A DNA stretch of 64,000 bases from Atrina japonica. Lineage: Eukaryota; Mollusca; Bivalvia; Pterioida; Pinnidae. Below are positions 12,868 through 29,368 of this stretch, in pieces; position 1 is the stretch's first letter; every line of letters starts with the position of its first letter. The stretch lies in the NCBI GenBank assembly GCA_030159075.1, contig BROG01000153.1, forward strand, positions 981,501-1,045,500. The letters are read 5' to 3'. The position numbers were made by a program, and so were the translations under genes. Below the pieces are notes generated by a model. It saw nothing but the letters and a program-made list of their open reading frames with translations. It was not told the origin of the DNA and did not search any database.

Positions 12868-13775
12868 TACATCTGAGTTCATGTACCCTTCATGTGGACA
12901 GAAATGTAACAGAAAACTGAGAGATCTTTTATGCAAAGGTCCAAAATATAGGGATTGTGTCTCGTTTACATGGACCCAAAATTATGAGGTTATTATGGAT
13001 GCATGTGAAGAGTATGCCGCCTGTTGGGCTAAGAAAGATGTCGAACTTGATACTCTTTCAGAGTGGATTAAGTCGATCTTTAATGTTCTTAAACAAAGAA
13101 TTCAATGGCTTAAACGTCTGTCAACACAAAACACAATTCAATTTTTCGTGATCCTGATGTTGTCAGAGAACTTTCTCCATGAAAATTTTATCATCGTCCC
13201 TGCTGACAAAGCATCTAACAACTTCACATTTGTCTGCAGGCGATACTACTTCAGCATTCTACAAGAGGAACTTGGACTCAACACACTTCCTGGAAGCCCT
13301 ACAACCACTCTCACCGATTTCTCTACCTCTGAAATACATGTATTAGATAATCATTAATCCATTCTCACTGTGTTTGGAATACCCACAAGTGACACGGAGC
13401 TTGAATTGCCATACATTTACATTGTATTAGGTTCCGAAGATGCACAAAAATCTCTATAAACACCGATTCATTGCGAGGTCATCTAAGTGCTACACCAAGC
13501 CTTTGTCTATTTTACTCACCAAACTTCTTACACATATAAAAAAGTACTGTACAGCGGCCTACTTAAGAAGTGGAGTCAATCAGATGTGGATCCTAAAGAA
13601 TTCAAAAGAATTGTTGGAACAATTTAAAGTCACCAAATTTCAAACAAATTACAAGCATCAAGTCCTTTGATTTTTTACCCTTTACACAACAATTCCTCAT
13701 CAAAAACTCAACATCTATTATACAAAACTCTTTGGTAAACAAAAATGGAAATCACAGATATAAATACATGTATTT
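12868..13775 (+). pseudogene. Penelope-like element RT remnant
   Basis: Two open pieces (12,881-13,357 and 13,440-13,670) plus in-between and trailing sequence read like the N-terminal half of Penelope-type reverse transcriptases: GPKYRDCVSFTW, IIVPADKASNNFTFVC, LPYIY followed by PKMHKNLYKHRFIA, SSKCYTKPLS, SGVNQMWILKNSKELL, then FTLYTTIPHQKLN after a stop. No catalytic aspartate motif, later RT motifs or GIY-YIG nuclease survive. Assignment to Penelope rather than another RT class is from motif resemblance. Confidence 0.65.
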
Positions 13776-13789
13776 AGTGATATGTCATG

Positions 13790-14045
13790 AGGATTTGATG
13801 TACAATAACAAATAAGAGCTTTACACAGGCATGAGATGTCTTATATTCCTATATATTTTGTGAAAATAAGGTCAGTTCCAGTGTGGTATGCATGTACAAA
13901 TAGTTTAGGTTGAATTACCGGTAATCAAGTGAAAAAGTGCCAAAATTAAAACCTGGGTTTCTCAACCAATTTTCACAAAATATATAGGAATTTAAGAATT
14001 TTTATGCCTGTATACATGGAATATCTCTTTTTGTTATTGTATATA
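13790..14045 (+). repeat. Dispersed repeat, mate at 8,320-8,560
   Basis: Same ordered blocks as the 8.3-kb copy; lies between the Penelope-like RT remnant and the inverted hammerhead-bearing end. Confidence 0.6.
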
Positions 14046-14250
14046 TATATTATAAACATAATACTAAAGTTATAATGCTCAAGACGATATCGTTTCTGTC
14101 AATTAGACTTCATCAGTTGAGCTCCAATTTGAAAAGTATGTAAGTTTTCTAAAGATATAGTGGTATCATACAAGACCAAATAATATCTCTAAAAGTATAG
14201 CCGAAATCCGTCTAAGAGTATATCAGTCTAAGTAGTAAAAAATAAAATGC
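14030..14250 (-). mobile_element. Penelope/retrozyme-type terminal fragment
   Basis: Read on the minus strand, this shares with 49,225-49,440 the series GACGGATTTyGGCTATAC, ATTATTTGG, CTCAACTGATGAAGTC, GACAGAAACGAT and GAGCATTATAACTTT, with about 55 extra bases before the CTGATGA. It lies in opposite orientation to the RT remnant at 12.9-13.8 kb. Contains the hammerhead motif at 14077-14122. Confidence 0.65.
14077..14122 (-). ncRNA. Hammerhead ribozyme motif (copy 1)
   Basis: 46 nt on the minus strand. Core CUGAUGA and GAAA are present; stem III is the self-complementary ACGATATCGT followed by C, giving the GUC cleavage triplet; stem I is GCTCAA against TTGAGC, six perfect pairs; stem II is GTC/GAC around TAATT, with an A.A mismatch at the position next to the core that is usually G-C. 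Minimal hammerheads with such a short stem III are known from Penelope-like elements and metazoan retrozymes. Activity is not shown; the stem II mismatch may weaken it. Confidence 0.65.
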
Positions 14251-14663
14251 TAAAATTACTTATTTCTGCTATATTTCTTATGGTTTATATACATGTAAAT
14301 GTACAAGTAATGATGGATTTGTGCATTATGCATGTACATGTATTGAACTGTATCAATTATGAGTGACTAAATTAGATTTTTATATATGACTAATGTGTAC
14401 AAGTATTTTTATTCAGACTGATTTTTCAGTGACTGCTGACATTTACACTAACATGTAGAGAGTGTATGTTTGTATGAATAACCTGAAGATGTTAAACAAA
14501 ACTTCAGATTTGTAAGCTAACAGATGTGTTACAAAATCAATATAGAAAACTATTACTGTCAGCAAATCATATACATTTTTGTTCATTTACATTATTGGAC
14601 ATTATCAGAGATCAAAGTACATGCAACATTTCTCTACATATGTGTATATACATGTATGTCAGG

Positions 14664-14905
14664 TGCCGTATTTGACCCGATAAGTGGCCAAGGTGCTCCA
14701 AAAAATAGGAAAAAGCGGTATGGGCTTATTGGAACCATTTAATAGTCAAACTGACATAAAACAGGTGGGGGGTTGCTACTGGTCCACATTTCATGAACAA
14801 GCTAGAAAAGATACTTGATCATGTGTAGGAATGGTGAGTAAATCTGAACTATAGGGGAGGGACATGGGGTGCTTATTGGAATGTAAATGTAATGGAAACT
14901 CTTTT
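14664..14905. mobile_element. Dispersed element, family of 59,452-59,799
   Basis: GCCGTATTTGACCCGATAAG, TAATAGTCAAACTGACATAA, AAGCTAGAAAAGATACTTGA and AACTATAGGGGAGGGACATG match the 59.5-kb copy, with an internal deletion. Confidence 0.6.
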
Positions 14906-15068
14906 TTTAACATGTTTAAATGAATTTCCCCCTGCATACAGTGTACAAATTGTGATTTCCTCATGTATTTTGCATTGGGAATGGGGCCCAATATAGGCCC
15001 TGTGCAACTAGCTAGCTAGGCCTGATGTAGATAAACAGTTACTTATAAATAATAGTAATTTCTCTTAA

Positions 15069-21413
<6,345 letters not shown>

Positions 21414-22556
21414 AGACCAGTTTAAAGAAAACTTAAGATCTTGTCTCAGTCATGACCCTTACTTGAAACAATCATACATAAAGGATATTCTCACCTGAAC
21501 CAACGGAAGGATTTAATCTTTTGATGGCTTTTCTTCATACTGTTCTATAGCAGTATACATATTACAAATTCTGATTTGAAGCAGTCTTTATTGAAATGAC
21601 ACAATTCGGATTTGAAATAGTCAAGTTCGTTTTCTACAATTATCAGATATTGTAGATTTTCGTTTTTATGTTGCTATCTTTAAAAAAACAAATTGTTTTG
21701 GCATGTTCACTGATATGAAAAAATGAATAATTCATTTTGATATTTCAAATTCTTAATGATTTGATTTAGCTATGTATTGTACAAAACAGGCCTTATCAAA
21801 TTTACATTATCTAGGAAACATTAATGTCTAATGATCAAATAGTGTCTGTTGGTTTCGCATGTTACTTTGGAATGGTCTGTTTTGTATTTACATTTATCTA
21901 GATATATTACTTCTCATAGTAAGCTAACTCAAATGGATATTAAGTAGCTCTTAAAATTCTGAATGAAATTTCCTTTGCATTAAATATGTTTTTATTGTTT
22001 CAAAGTCAAAATGATTCTGTTTCCGTCTTCAGTTTTTAAGGAATTTTTACGTTAATGTGCCATTTTGAAATTGTCTTTGCTGTTTTACCCATGATTTTGC
22101 AAAGTATATGATTAAGATATTTTTCTTTTTTGCTTTTTGTCGTTGACACAATTTTTTTTTGTTTCACCAACTTCATAGTTGATGAAAGTAGCCTGGTTGG
22201 ATAGTCATTTTATCATACAATGGTTGAGGGTTGTTTCCAAAATCAAGTCATATTTTTTTCAGAATGGTGTAACTGGAAATACATTCACATGTAATATTTC
22301 TGTAAAATTTGCATGAAATCCTCATCATTTGATTGTTTCTCCGTAACATTATCATTATTTACTTTGAGCTTTTTGGGTTGAGGTGCTTTATCTTGTACAT
22401 GATGTGAAAATGGTAATTTATAACAACTTTTTGTGTATTAAGTGACTACAGTAGTTATGACTGAGCAGATTAATAATCGTTGGATTGCTGTTTCTGAAAA
22501 AAAAATTATTAGATTTGTAATACAGGTATATTAGAATACTATATTTATAATGTTAG

Positions 22557-22562
22557 AATAAA
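22557..22562 (+). other. Candidate SMIM14 polyadenylation signal
   Basis: AATAAA lies 1.14 kb after the SMIM14 stop, and a GT-rich stretch (GGTTTGGTATTGGG) follows within about 20 bases, as expected for a cleavage site. Other AATAAA hexamers further on, including one at about 26,340 before a T/GT-rich stretch, could serve instead. Transcript 3' ends would decide. Confidence 0.3.
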
Positions 22563-23320
22563 TTGATCAGGTTTGGTATTGGGTGATTTTTAGATTTTGA
22601 ACATTTTGGGGATTTCATTTCATTCTCAAATTCATTTCACAATGATTCACTTTACAATTGTTGTATAAGAACAGATTGCACGATTAAATTTTGATATTTA
22701 CTAGACTTTCCTGTTGACCAATGCCAAATGACATATATCTCAGTCCTTCATGACATCACAATACTTAAGGCAATCAAATAGTCTGGCTAAACCTCACACA
22801 AAGAAATGTGAGCCAAAACGAATACAAGAAATTAGTATTTGAATATAAGTGACTAATATTCCTGTAGATTCGATTATTTTTCTTTTTCTACAGAAATCTG
22901 AACTCCTTTAAATTACTCTTTTAAGTTATTTATTTTTTTAGAAATAAATCAATACATATGCTGTTTATTTGTCTCACAGAAATAGGGCCATGGACATTTT
23001 AATTTTGATAATTTTAATAAATGAGTGTTAAAAGATATCGTAATAATGTTTAAGCTTAAATTGAACTTTGACCATATCTTTGAAATACTTCCTTCATGGT
23101 TAAATTCTCCAAATTTCAGCTTAACCTTTCCATGTATGTAAGTAATAACAAAATGACACTACACTGTGTAATATATTGTTCCTAAACATGTGACTGAATT
23201 TCATAGTTTTATATTTGAATGTTTAATATTTATTGTTTATTAAGGAAAATAAGAACATTCGTTGATAAATAATTAACATTAAGTCCAGAATTTTAATAGT
23301 CTTTTCGTTATCAATGACAC

Positions 23321-23345
23321 TATATATATATATATATATATATAT
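23321..23345. repeat. (AT)n microsatellite
   Basis: About 12 AT units downstream of SMIM14. Confidence 0.9.
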
Positions 23346-24799
23346 TCATTTATTGCTTCTCACTAATTTGTTGTTTTATTATTAGTATATTGCTAGTTTT
23401 TTTTTGTTTTTTTTTTTCATTTTGAAAAATTCATAGTAGGAAAATAATCACATAAATGTGTCGCAATAAACAAAGCTAGAACTATGCAAACTTAAGATAT
23501 CACTTAAACAAAACACATTTTACAAAAGAAAAATGCTCCACAGCAGTATTTTTCAGTACCTATATACATCTAACAAATTATCATACATTTTTATGTAGAA
23601 AATTTAAAGTTTTAAAAAGCAAAAGGTAGTTTTTGTTCTAGCTTGAACATTTTTGAGTGAGGGTGCTTTTTCAGAAAAAAATGACACAATTATTTTGTCT
23701 ATCAAAAGGGGATATCCATCATATCCATAAAAAAGAGTATATATATCTGAGAATTTCTCTTCTCTTACAATAAAATGTGAAAATATTCTTTATTCCAAAT
23801 TTTAGCACCTCTATAATGTAGTGATTTAATCAGTGGAAATTAGCATGATGATACGAAAAACTCAAAGGTGTACTATGGTAATCCTGCTTGGTTTACATGA
23901 AAATGGCCTGGCAGGTGATGTAACTTTTGAAAAGGACACAGTAGGGCATTGCAAGGTGCCCTATTACAAACCACTGGCTAGAATACTGGCAATGATAACC
24001 ATACTATATACATAGGTTATTGGACAGATTCTGTTAGCAGGAAGTACATTGTACGATGTAGAAAGAATATGTTACTACTGGAATATAGATAGTGTTTTTA
24101 TGTTTGTTTTTTCTTTAAATAGCATAATTACAGGAATTTTTATAGAGAACAAAGGGCACAAATTCTTACCAACTATTTTCAAACAAATGCAAATGTTTAT
24201 GATACCTTATTTATTATTTTGCTGTAGGCCTACATCTTTCTAGGGGCAATAAGGTAAATTATTGTGACGGGTACATTTTTCCTATAAATCTTTAATTTTG
24301 ACATTACAATTTTTGAACTACATTGTCACTCATTTTGCAAATATTTTTTAAACCATCTCTGTTGGTTTGTTATAATCTGTTGTGGGTACAACATGTTGAA
24401 TAATAGAGACATGGGCATTTTGTATAGAGTTAAGGTACTTTAACTATTTAAAATGAATTGCCATTCATTGTTCAGTGTCGCAATTTTTTTCTTTGATACA
24501 TACTGGTCAGCAACTAATTCTCGCACTATTTTACCTGAAATTTTCTGTTTTTTTGGTGAAATGTCTTTTTTTATTCTTTTCTATCAGAACAGTGTCTTGT
24601 ACAAGAACACCAAAATACTATAAAAATATGTGCGTGTTTACATGCTCCATGCCAGTTGTGGAAAATTGGTTGCTGACCAGTTTAGTTGCGAGAGTTTTAT
24701 TAAGAATAATGCTTATTCATTGGTTGTAGGGATTGCATACAAGTTATACAAATCATGTTGCATTGTTGTTTGCAACTATTTTTTGAATGTTGTTTTATG

Positions 24800-24941
24800 T
24801 GGAATTCAACAATTTTTCAGTGGTGAATTTCTCACTAAATCAGCCTAGGTTCCAGGAGGACTTGAGCCCGTGCTGAGTAGAGGTAAGAGACTTAATGGTT
24901 TAAAGTGCGATACTCTAACCACTCGGCCACAGAGGCCCATT
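24800..24941 (-). mobile_element. SINE family 2, internally deleted
   Basis: CAACAATTTTTCAG joins directly to TTTCTCACTAAATCAGCC, then the head region CTCTAACCACTCGGCCACAG, whose complement CTGTGGCCGAGTGGTTAGAG is an A-box-bearing Ser/Leu-type tRNA start. Confidence 0.75.
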
Positions 24942-25331
24942 TGAAATTGTAACAGGTTCTCTAGCATTTTAAAAAGAAGCAAGACATACTAAGTACATTA
25001 TGTACTACACAAAAGTTCATGAAATAGTGTACTCAGGTTTTTTAATATACACAGATATTTTTGTGTCATTTAAAATCCTGAAATATGTATTTTTGTTTTA
25101 GACCAAGTCACTTGTTGATGTTTTCTTAGGGGAAAAGTACCGGTAGATCCTTTGTTTAGGACTTCTTTTGGTGTATTTATCTTTAAATAGATTGTGCGAG
25201 ACTTATTTAATGCAGATAATATCTATGTCCTTGAAAAGTTTTTTTTCACAATTTATGCCTGCAGCATTTTAAAGTGTTGAAAAATTGCTAGTTAAATTTT
25301 AATAGAGTTGAATTGAATAATTAAGTATATA

Positions 25332-25476
25332 CAGTGGCCCCTCATTATTTAGACCACCTAATTGACTGACTCAAAGGGTTCTGAGTGGCCAGGTGGTCTC
25401 TAAGGTGAGGGTCTGGAATTTAATCTTATATTTTATAGTCTAAAATGCAAGATGGCCTCTAGGCAGGGTTCCACTG
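25332..25476. mobile_element. MITE, CAGTGG..CCACTG ends
   Basis: 145 bp from CAGTGGCCCCTC to GGTTCCACTG, flanked by TATA on both sides. The inner sequence is also inverted: AGACCACCT near 25,352 against AGGTGGTCT near 25,392. Confidence 0.65.
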
Positions 25477-26407
25477 TATATATTAATGCATTATGCTGTT
25501 AATATCATATCCTTCAAAAATTGTAAAATGTCAATTTTTTTTATTAGTAATACTGCTGTTTTATTTTTGCTCCTTGAAAAAGTCTTTTCTAGATTATTCA
25601 TTAAGGCTATTTTAAGGTTGAATAAGTGGATAAAACCATTGATTGTGATCTTGATATAAAGTGCATTTTTTTTTTTGTAAACTGCACTGTTCCATATTTG
25701 GTTTATTCAAATGGTCTTTTCAGGCTTCTTTAAGGTTGAATACAGGGATAATAGCCGAAGACCATTGAATGATATCGTAAATTAATATACATGTAAAGTG
25801 CAGTTTTTTTTTTATATAAACGGTACAACTATAGGTAGATCATATTTATATTAAGAATTCAAGTAAATATACAGTAACATGCTAGAGGTATATCATGGTA
25901 GTTTTACTTTCATATTTAGAAAACAAAAATTAAATTTTGCTGCACTCGAACCAAACTTGTGATAAATGTACATGGAAGTACTGTAGAAACAAAAAATCTC
26001 ATGGGGTTGACATTTTGTTGTTTTAAATATGAAACAAATTTGTTAACATTTTAAAAATTTCGTTGAAGTAATAACCTGCTTGTAAAGGAACCTTTGATTA
26101 TTACTAGATATAATTCATGTGAAATATTGTGATGGTTCAAATTTCGTTGATGAAGGAAAACAACAAAATAAACAAAATTTAAACCTTAACGAAATTTTTT
26201 GATTCTACAGTATGTCAATAGTTATAGTTGTCAATTTTGAATGGAGAAGACTTTCATGATATACCTTAAGCATGTGTCATATATATTTATATACATCTTG
26301 TTAACTTTGTTTTTGTCATCTACTTTTAATTAAAATCTAAATAAAAATACTGGTTTTTCTTTTGTGTCTCTCTCAAATGTGATTTTATTGATCTTTTGTA
26401 ATGATGA

Positions 26408-26605
26408 AGGGTAATATACCGTATTCGACCCATTCAGCGCCCAGGGCACTACAAAAATCAGGAAAAAGGGGTGGGCGCTTAATAGGAGCAATTAATAGTC
26501 AAATTGACATAAAACTGTTAATTTTTATAAGGCAAAATGGTAAAGTTGTTGTAGTTATTAACGAGGACACCTATCAACATAATTCTGTTGCTAGGGGGTT
26601 AAAAT
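26408..26605. mobile_element. Dispersed element, family of 59,452-59,799
   Basis: TACCGTATTCGACCC, GCCCAGGGCACTA, TAATAGTCAAATTGACAT and GTAAAGTTGTTGTAGTTATT recur at 59.5 kb. The open frame across it is repeat sequence. Right end missing. Confidence 0.65.
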
Positions 26606-27185
26606 AAGTAAAATTGCAATATCTAATTTTTAGTTTTTGTTTGAATTGTCAAGTTTTTGAAATCACAATTTAGAAAATAACATCCAAACAAGCAATGAAA
26701 CTTGGAGACACCCTCACTTTAACAGTGAAAATTTTATTCAAATCCAATAAGAAATGGCTTTGCAATATTTTTTTAAAAGATGTGGTGTTATATGAAATAT
26801 ATAGCAAACATGATTACGTCTATAAACTTTTGGCAAGTGGCTGTAATTGAAATTCCATTGTCTGGAGATATTAACCATTTCAACCCCATAGATCATAATG
26901 GACTGGTTTTAACAGAAAAGAACCTACCATTTATTTTCTTGGGGGTGAAAGGGTTTGTGTTGTCTGATGTCCACCAGGTGTGGCATTTCACTAGCCAACA
27001 GCAAAGGCAAACATTGTCACTATGGTTCTATAAAAGTGAAAAATTCCTGGAAGAACAGAAAACAATAAAACAAAAAAGCAAAATAGCACTCACTTTATTT
27101 CCCAACAATAAACATGGAAATCTGAACAAAGACTGAAACCTGCATGTTGCTCATAAAAGCAATGTGAAACAAAAACTTGTGTTAC

Positions 27186-28010
27186 TACAGTCAGTTCTCG
27201 AATTATCCTCACTTGATTCATCACCTTTCACACAATAACACAATATTTATTTAGGATATGTTTTCCCTGCTACCAGTATACAAAATTCTCTTTATAAAGC
27301 CAAATTCATTATTGCCATCCACCACTTCATTTTAAGAACAAATGTCCATTTCAAAGTGTCATGTATCTTGATTTACAGCCATAGGTGATTGTGGTCAGTA
27401 AAGTGGCTAATTGGTCACTACAGATTGCAAGTGTAAAAGTCAGGCAGCAGTAGTAAAACCAGGTAATTGAAGAATTTAAAAATAAACAAGATACATGTAA
27501 TTTATTAATATTATTAGTTATATAGTGTTTTACACTTCGCCTCGCCCAATACAATTTTTTTTCATGGACACAATATACAAATGTATTTCCATATCACCCC
27601 TGTAAAACACTATATAACAAATTTTTGTTGCTTCTAAAAGAATTTTTTGAATGCAGCTCGGTTCTAACTGCGCAAAACAAACCTGTCTGCCGTATGTTTG
27701 TTTACATCTCTCGTCTCCTAAGAGTGACGTCGCCGGTGAGGGGTGATCTCAAAACTAATAACTGGTGGATAGGTAACCTGATACAAGAATATGTTGTATC
27801 CTTCTAAACCAATCAAATTCCAAGTATTTTGCCAGAGGTGGGATTAGAACTGTTGTCCCGTTTCTGTTCATTAAAGATATAAATGTGATATCAAAGAACA
27901 GTTACCTGATTTTCCTAAAGATGTCTTTATTCAATTCATCGCTAAATTCAATATATACCGCCATAATTTTTAAGTAATAAAAGGTGGTGAGTTATCGAGA
28001 ATTGACTGTA
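27186..28010. mobile_element. Terminal-inverted-repeat element with a nested foldback
   Basis: Left TACAGTCAGTTCTCGAATTA, right TTATCGAGAATTGACTGTA. Inside, GTTATATAGTGTTTTACA (27,517 on) and TGTAAAACACTATATAAC (27,602 on) form a perfect 18-bp foldback pair, probably a second insertion. Confidence 0.65.
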
Positions 28011-28049
28011 CATCATGCATATAAACCATGCGAGTGTTATACAGTGCTT

Positions 28050-28252
28050 ACAGTGATCTCATCCTGTGGATGAGACAGTAAAAACCAAGGTCCCGTGTCA
28101 CAGTAGGTGTTGGCACGTTAAAGAAGCCTCACTGCTCAATGGCCATAAGTGCCGAACATAGGCCAAAATTTGAAGCCCTTCACCGGCATTTGGTGACGTC
28201 TCCATATGAGTGAAATATTCTTGAGTGGGATGTTAAACAACAACAAACAAAC
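28050..28252 (+). mobile_element. tRNA-derived SINE, family 1, head truncated
   Basis: Starts within the body (GATGAGACAGTAAAAACC) and continues to the tail GTGGGATGTTAAACAACAA. No A or B box. Confidence 0.8.
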
Positions 28253-28489
28253 ATACAGTGATCTCATGGTAGGACATGCCTCAAGCCAATTAAAGATGGT
28301 ATGAGTTTGAATTGTACCCAGTAGTTGCACCATACGAGAAAAAATTTCTACCTGTGGTGACCGACACCATAGAACCTTCTTGATCTAGTCTTGGAATACA
28401 CTCAAATCAGGATAGGCAGTCCATAAGTTTGATGACACTAGGCCCAAAAGAGATATGTAACTGTCACTGGTGCCAAGTCATGTTGGTGT

Positions 28490-28803
28490 ACTCCTGTTTA
28501 CTACATCAGGACTGGTTGTGGTGGTCCAGTGTTAGACCATTCAACTCGCAAGAGTAAGGTCTCTGGGGTTTGATTCCTACTTTCAGGTTAAAAAGAATGA
28601 AGGGACTCTTCAACACCATTAAGTATAATGAAAGTCATGGGTTCTTCTGATGAGGCTTAATACTATGGTGCTGTGGCAAAGCAGCGTGACACATAAAAGA
28701 CCCCTCGCTACATTGGCATCAATCTGTAGGATTGGGTTTACTGTTAGTCTGGTAACATATCCGAATAACAAAAAAGTTCTTAGTGGGATGTTAAACAACA
28801 AGA
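28490..28803 (+). mobile_element. SINE of another family sharing the family 1 tail
   Basis: A B-box-like GGGTTTGATTCC near 28,567 and the tail AGTGGGATGTTAAACAACAA at 28,783-28,802 match SINE style, but the body differs from family 1. A shared 3' tail usually means both use the same LINE partner. Confidence 0.6.
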
Positions 28804-29035
28804 AGTTAAACTTTGACCTTAGTACCAGACAAACACATCTCCAGCTTATACTTTCAATGAGTGATGAAAACATGATGCTTCACTGTGTAATACAAGCATA
28901 CTGGTACTACACATGTGACTGAATTTTCAAATGGCAATTTTATATTCGAATATTTGCCATTTACCATCCATTCACTAATATTTGAAAATTTGTTGCAGCT
29001 CTTATAATATGAATATCAAATGGAACACTAGGATA

Positions 29036-29168
29036 CAGTGAAACTTGTAGGCTATATATAACGACCTCTTTAGGGACACGAGAAAACCAGTCTTTGGGGA
29101 CAGCAAAAACTGGTCTTCGTGACGAGGTGGTCTTTATACACAGGTGGTCACTAAAGCAGTTTTTACTG
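29036..29168. mobile_element. MITE, CAGTGAAACTTG..TTTTACTG ends
   Basis: Same family as 60,801-60,963; contains AGGGACACGAGAAAACCAG and GGTGGTCTTTATACACAGG. Confidence 0.65.
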
Positions 29169-29269
29169 TACCAATATGATTTGATTGGTTGTCTTCACAG
29201 TTCTGTTGATAAGATACAGGCATATGATCAAGCCGAGCTTCGGTTGTTGGTAACAACCTGCACACATAC

Positions 29270-29275
29270 TTTAAT
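29270..29275 (-). other. Candidate poly(A) signal of FN3K copy A
   Basis: ATTAAA on the minus strand, 94 bases after the copy A stop codon. I see no AATAAA on that strand in the first 300 bases. This is a weak call based on the hexamer alone. Confidence 0.25.
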
Positions 29276-29368
29276 AACATGTCTGTGTTTTAAATCCACA
29301 TCAACCTGAACAATGCATAAAATGATTGCATACAATATGTGTCAATAAATAATCACCAACAACTGAAG

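Larger units (their letters stand above)
21414..25330. other. SMIM14 3' flank, no further gene recognised
   Basis: AT-rich, with the candidate poly(A) signal at 22,557, an AT microsatellite and one SINE fragment. Short frames here have no recognisable motif. Confidence 0.5.

Noticed and set aside
26401..26607. 68-codon plus frame (MMKGNIPYSTHSAPRAL...)
   Set aside because: Lies in a dispersed element also found at 14.7 and 59.5 kb, where the frame is not kept.
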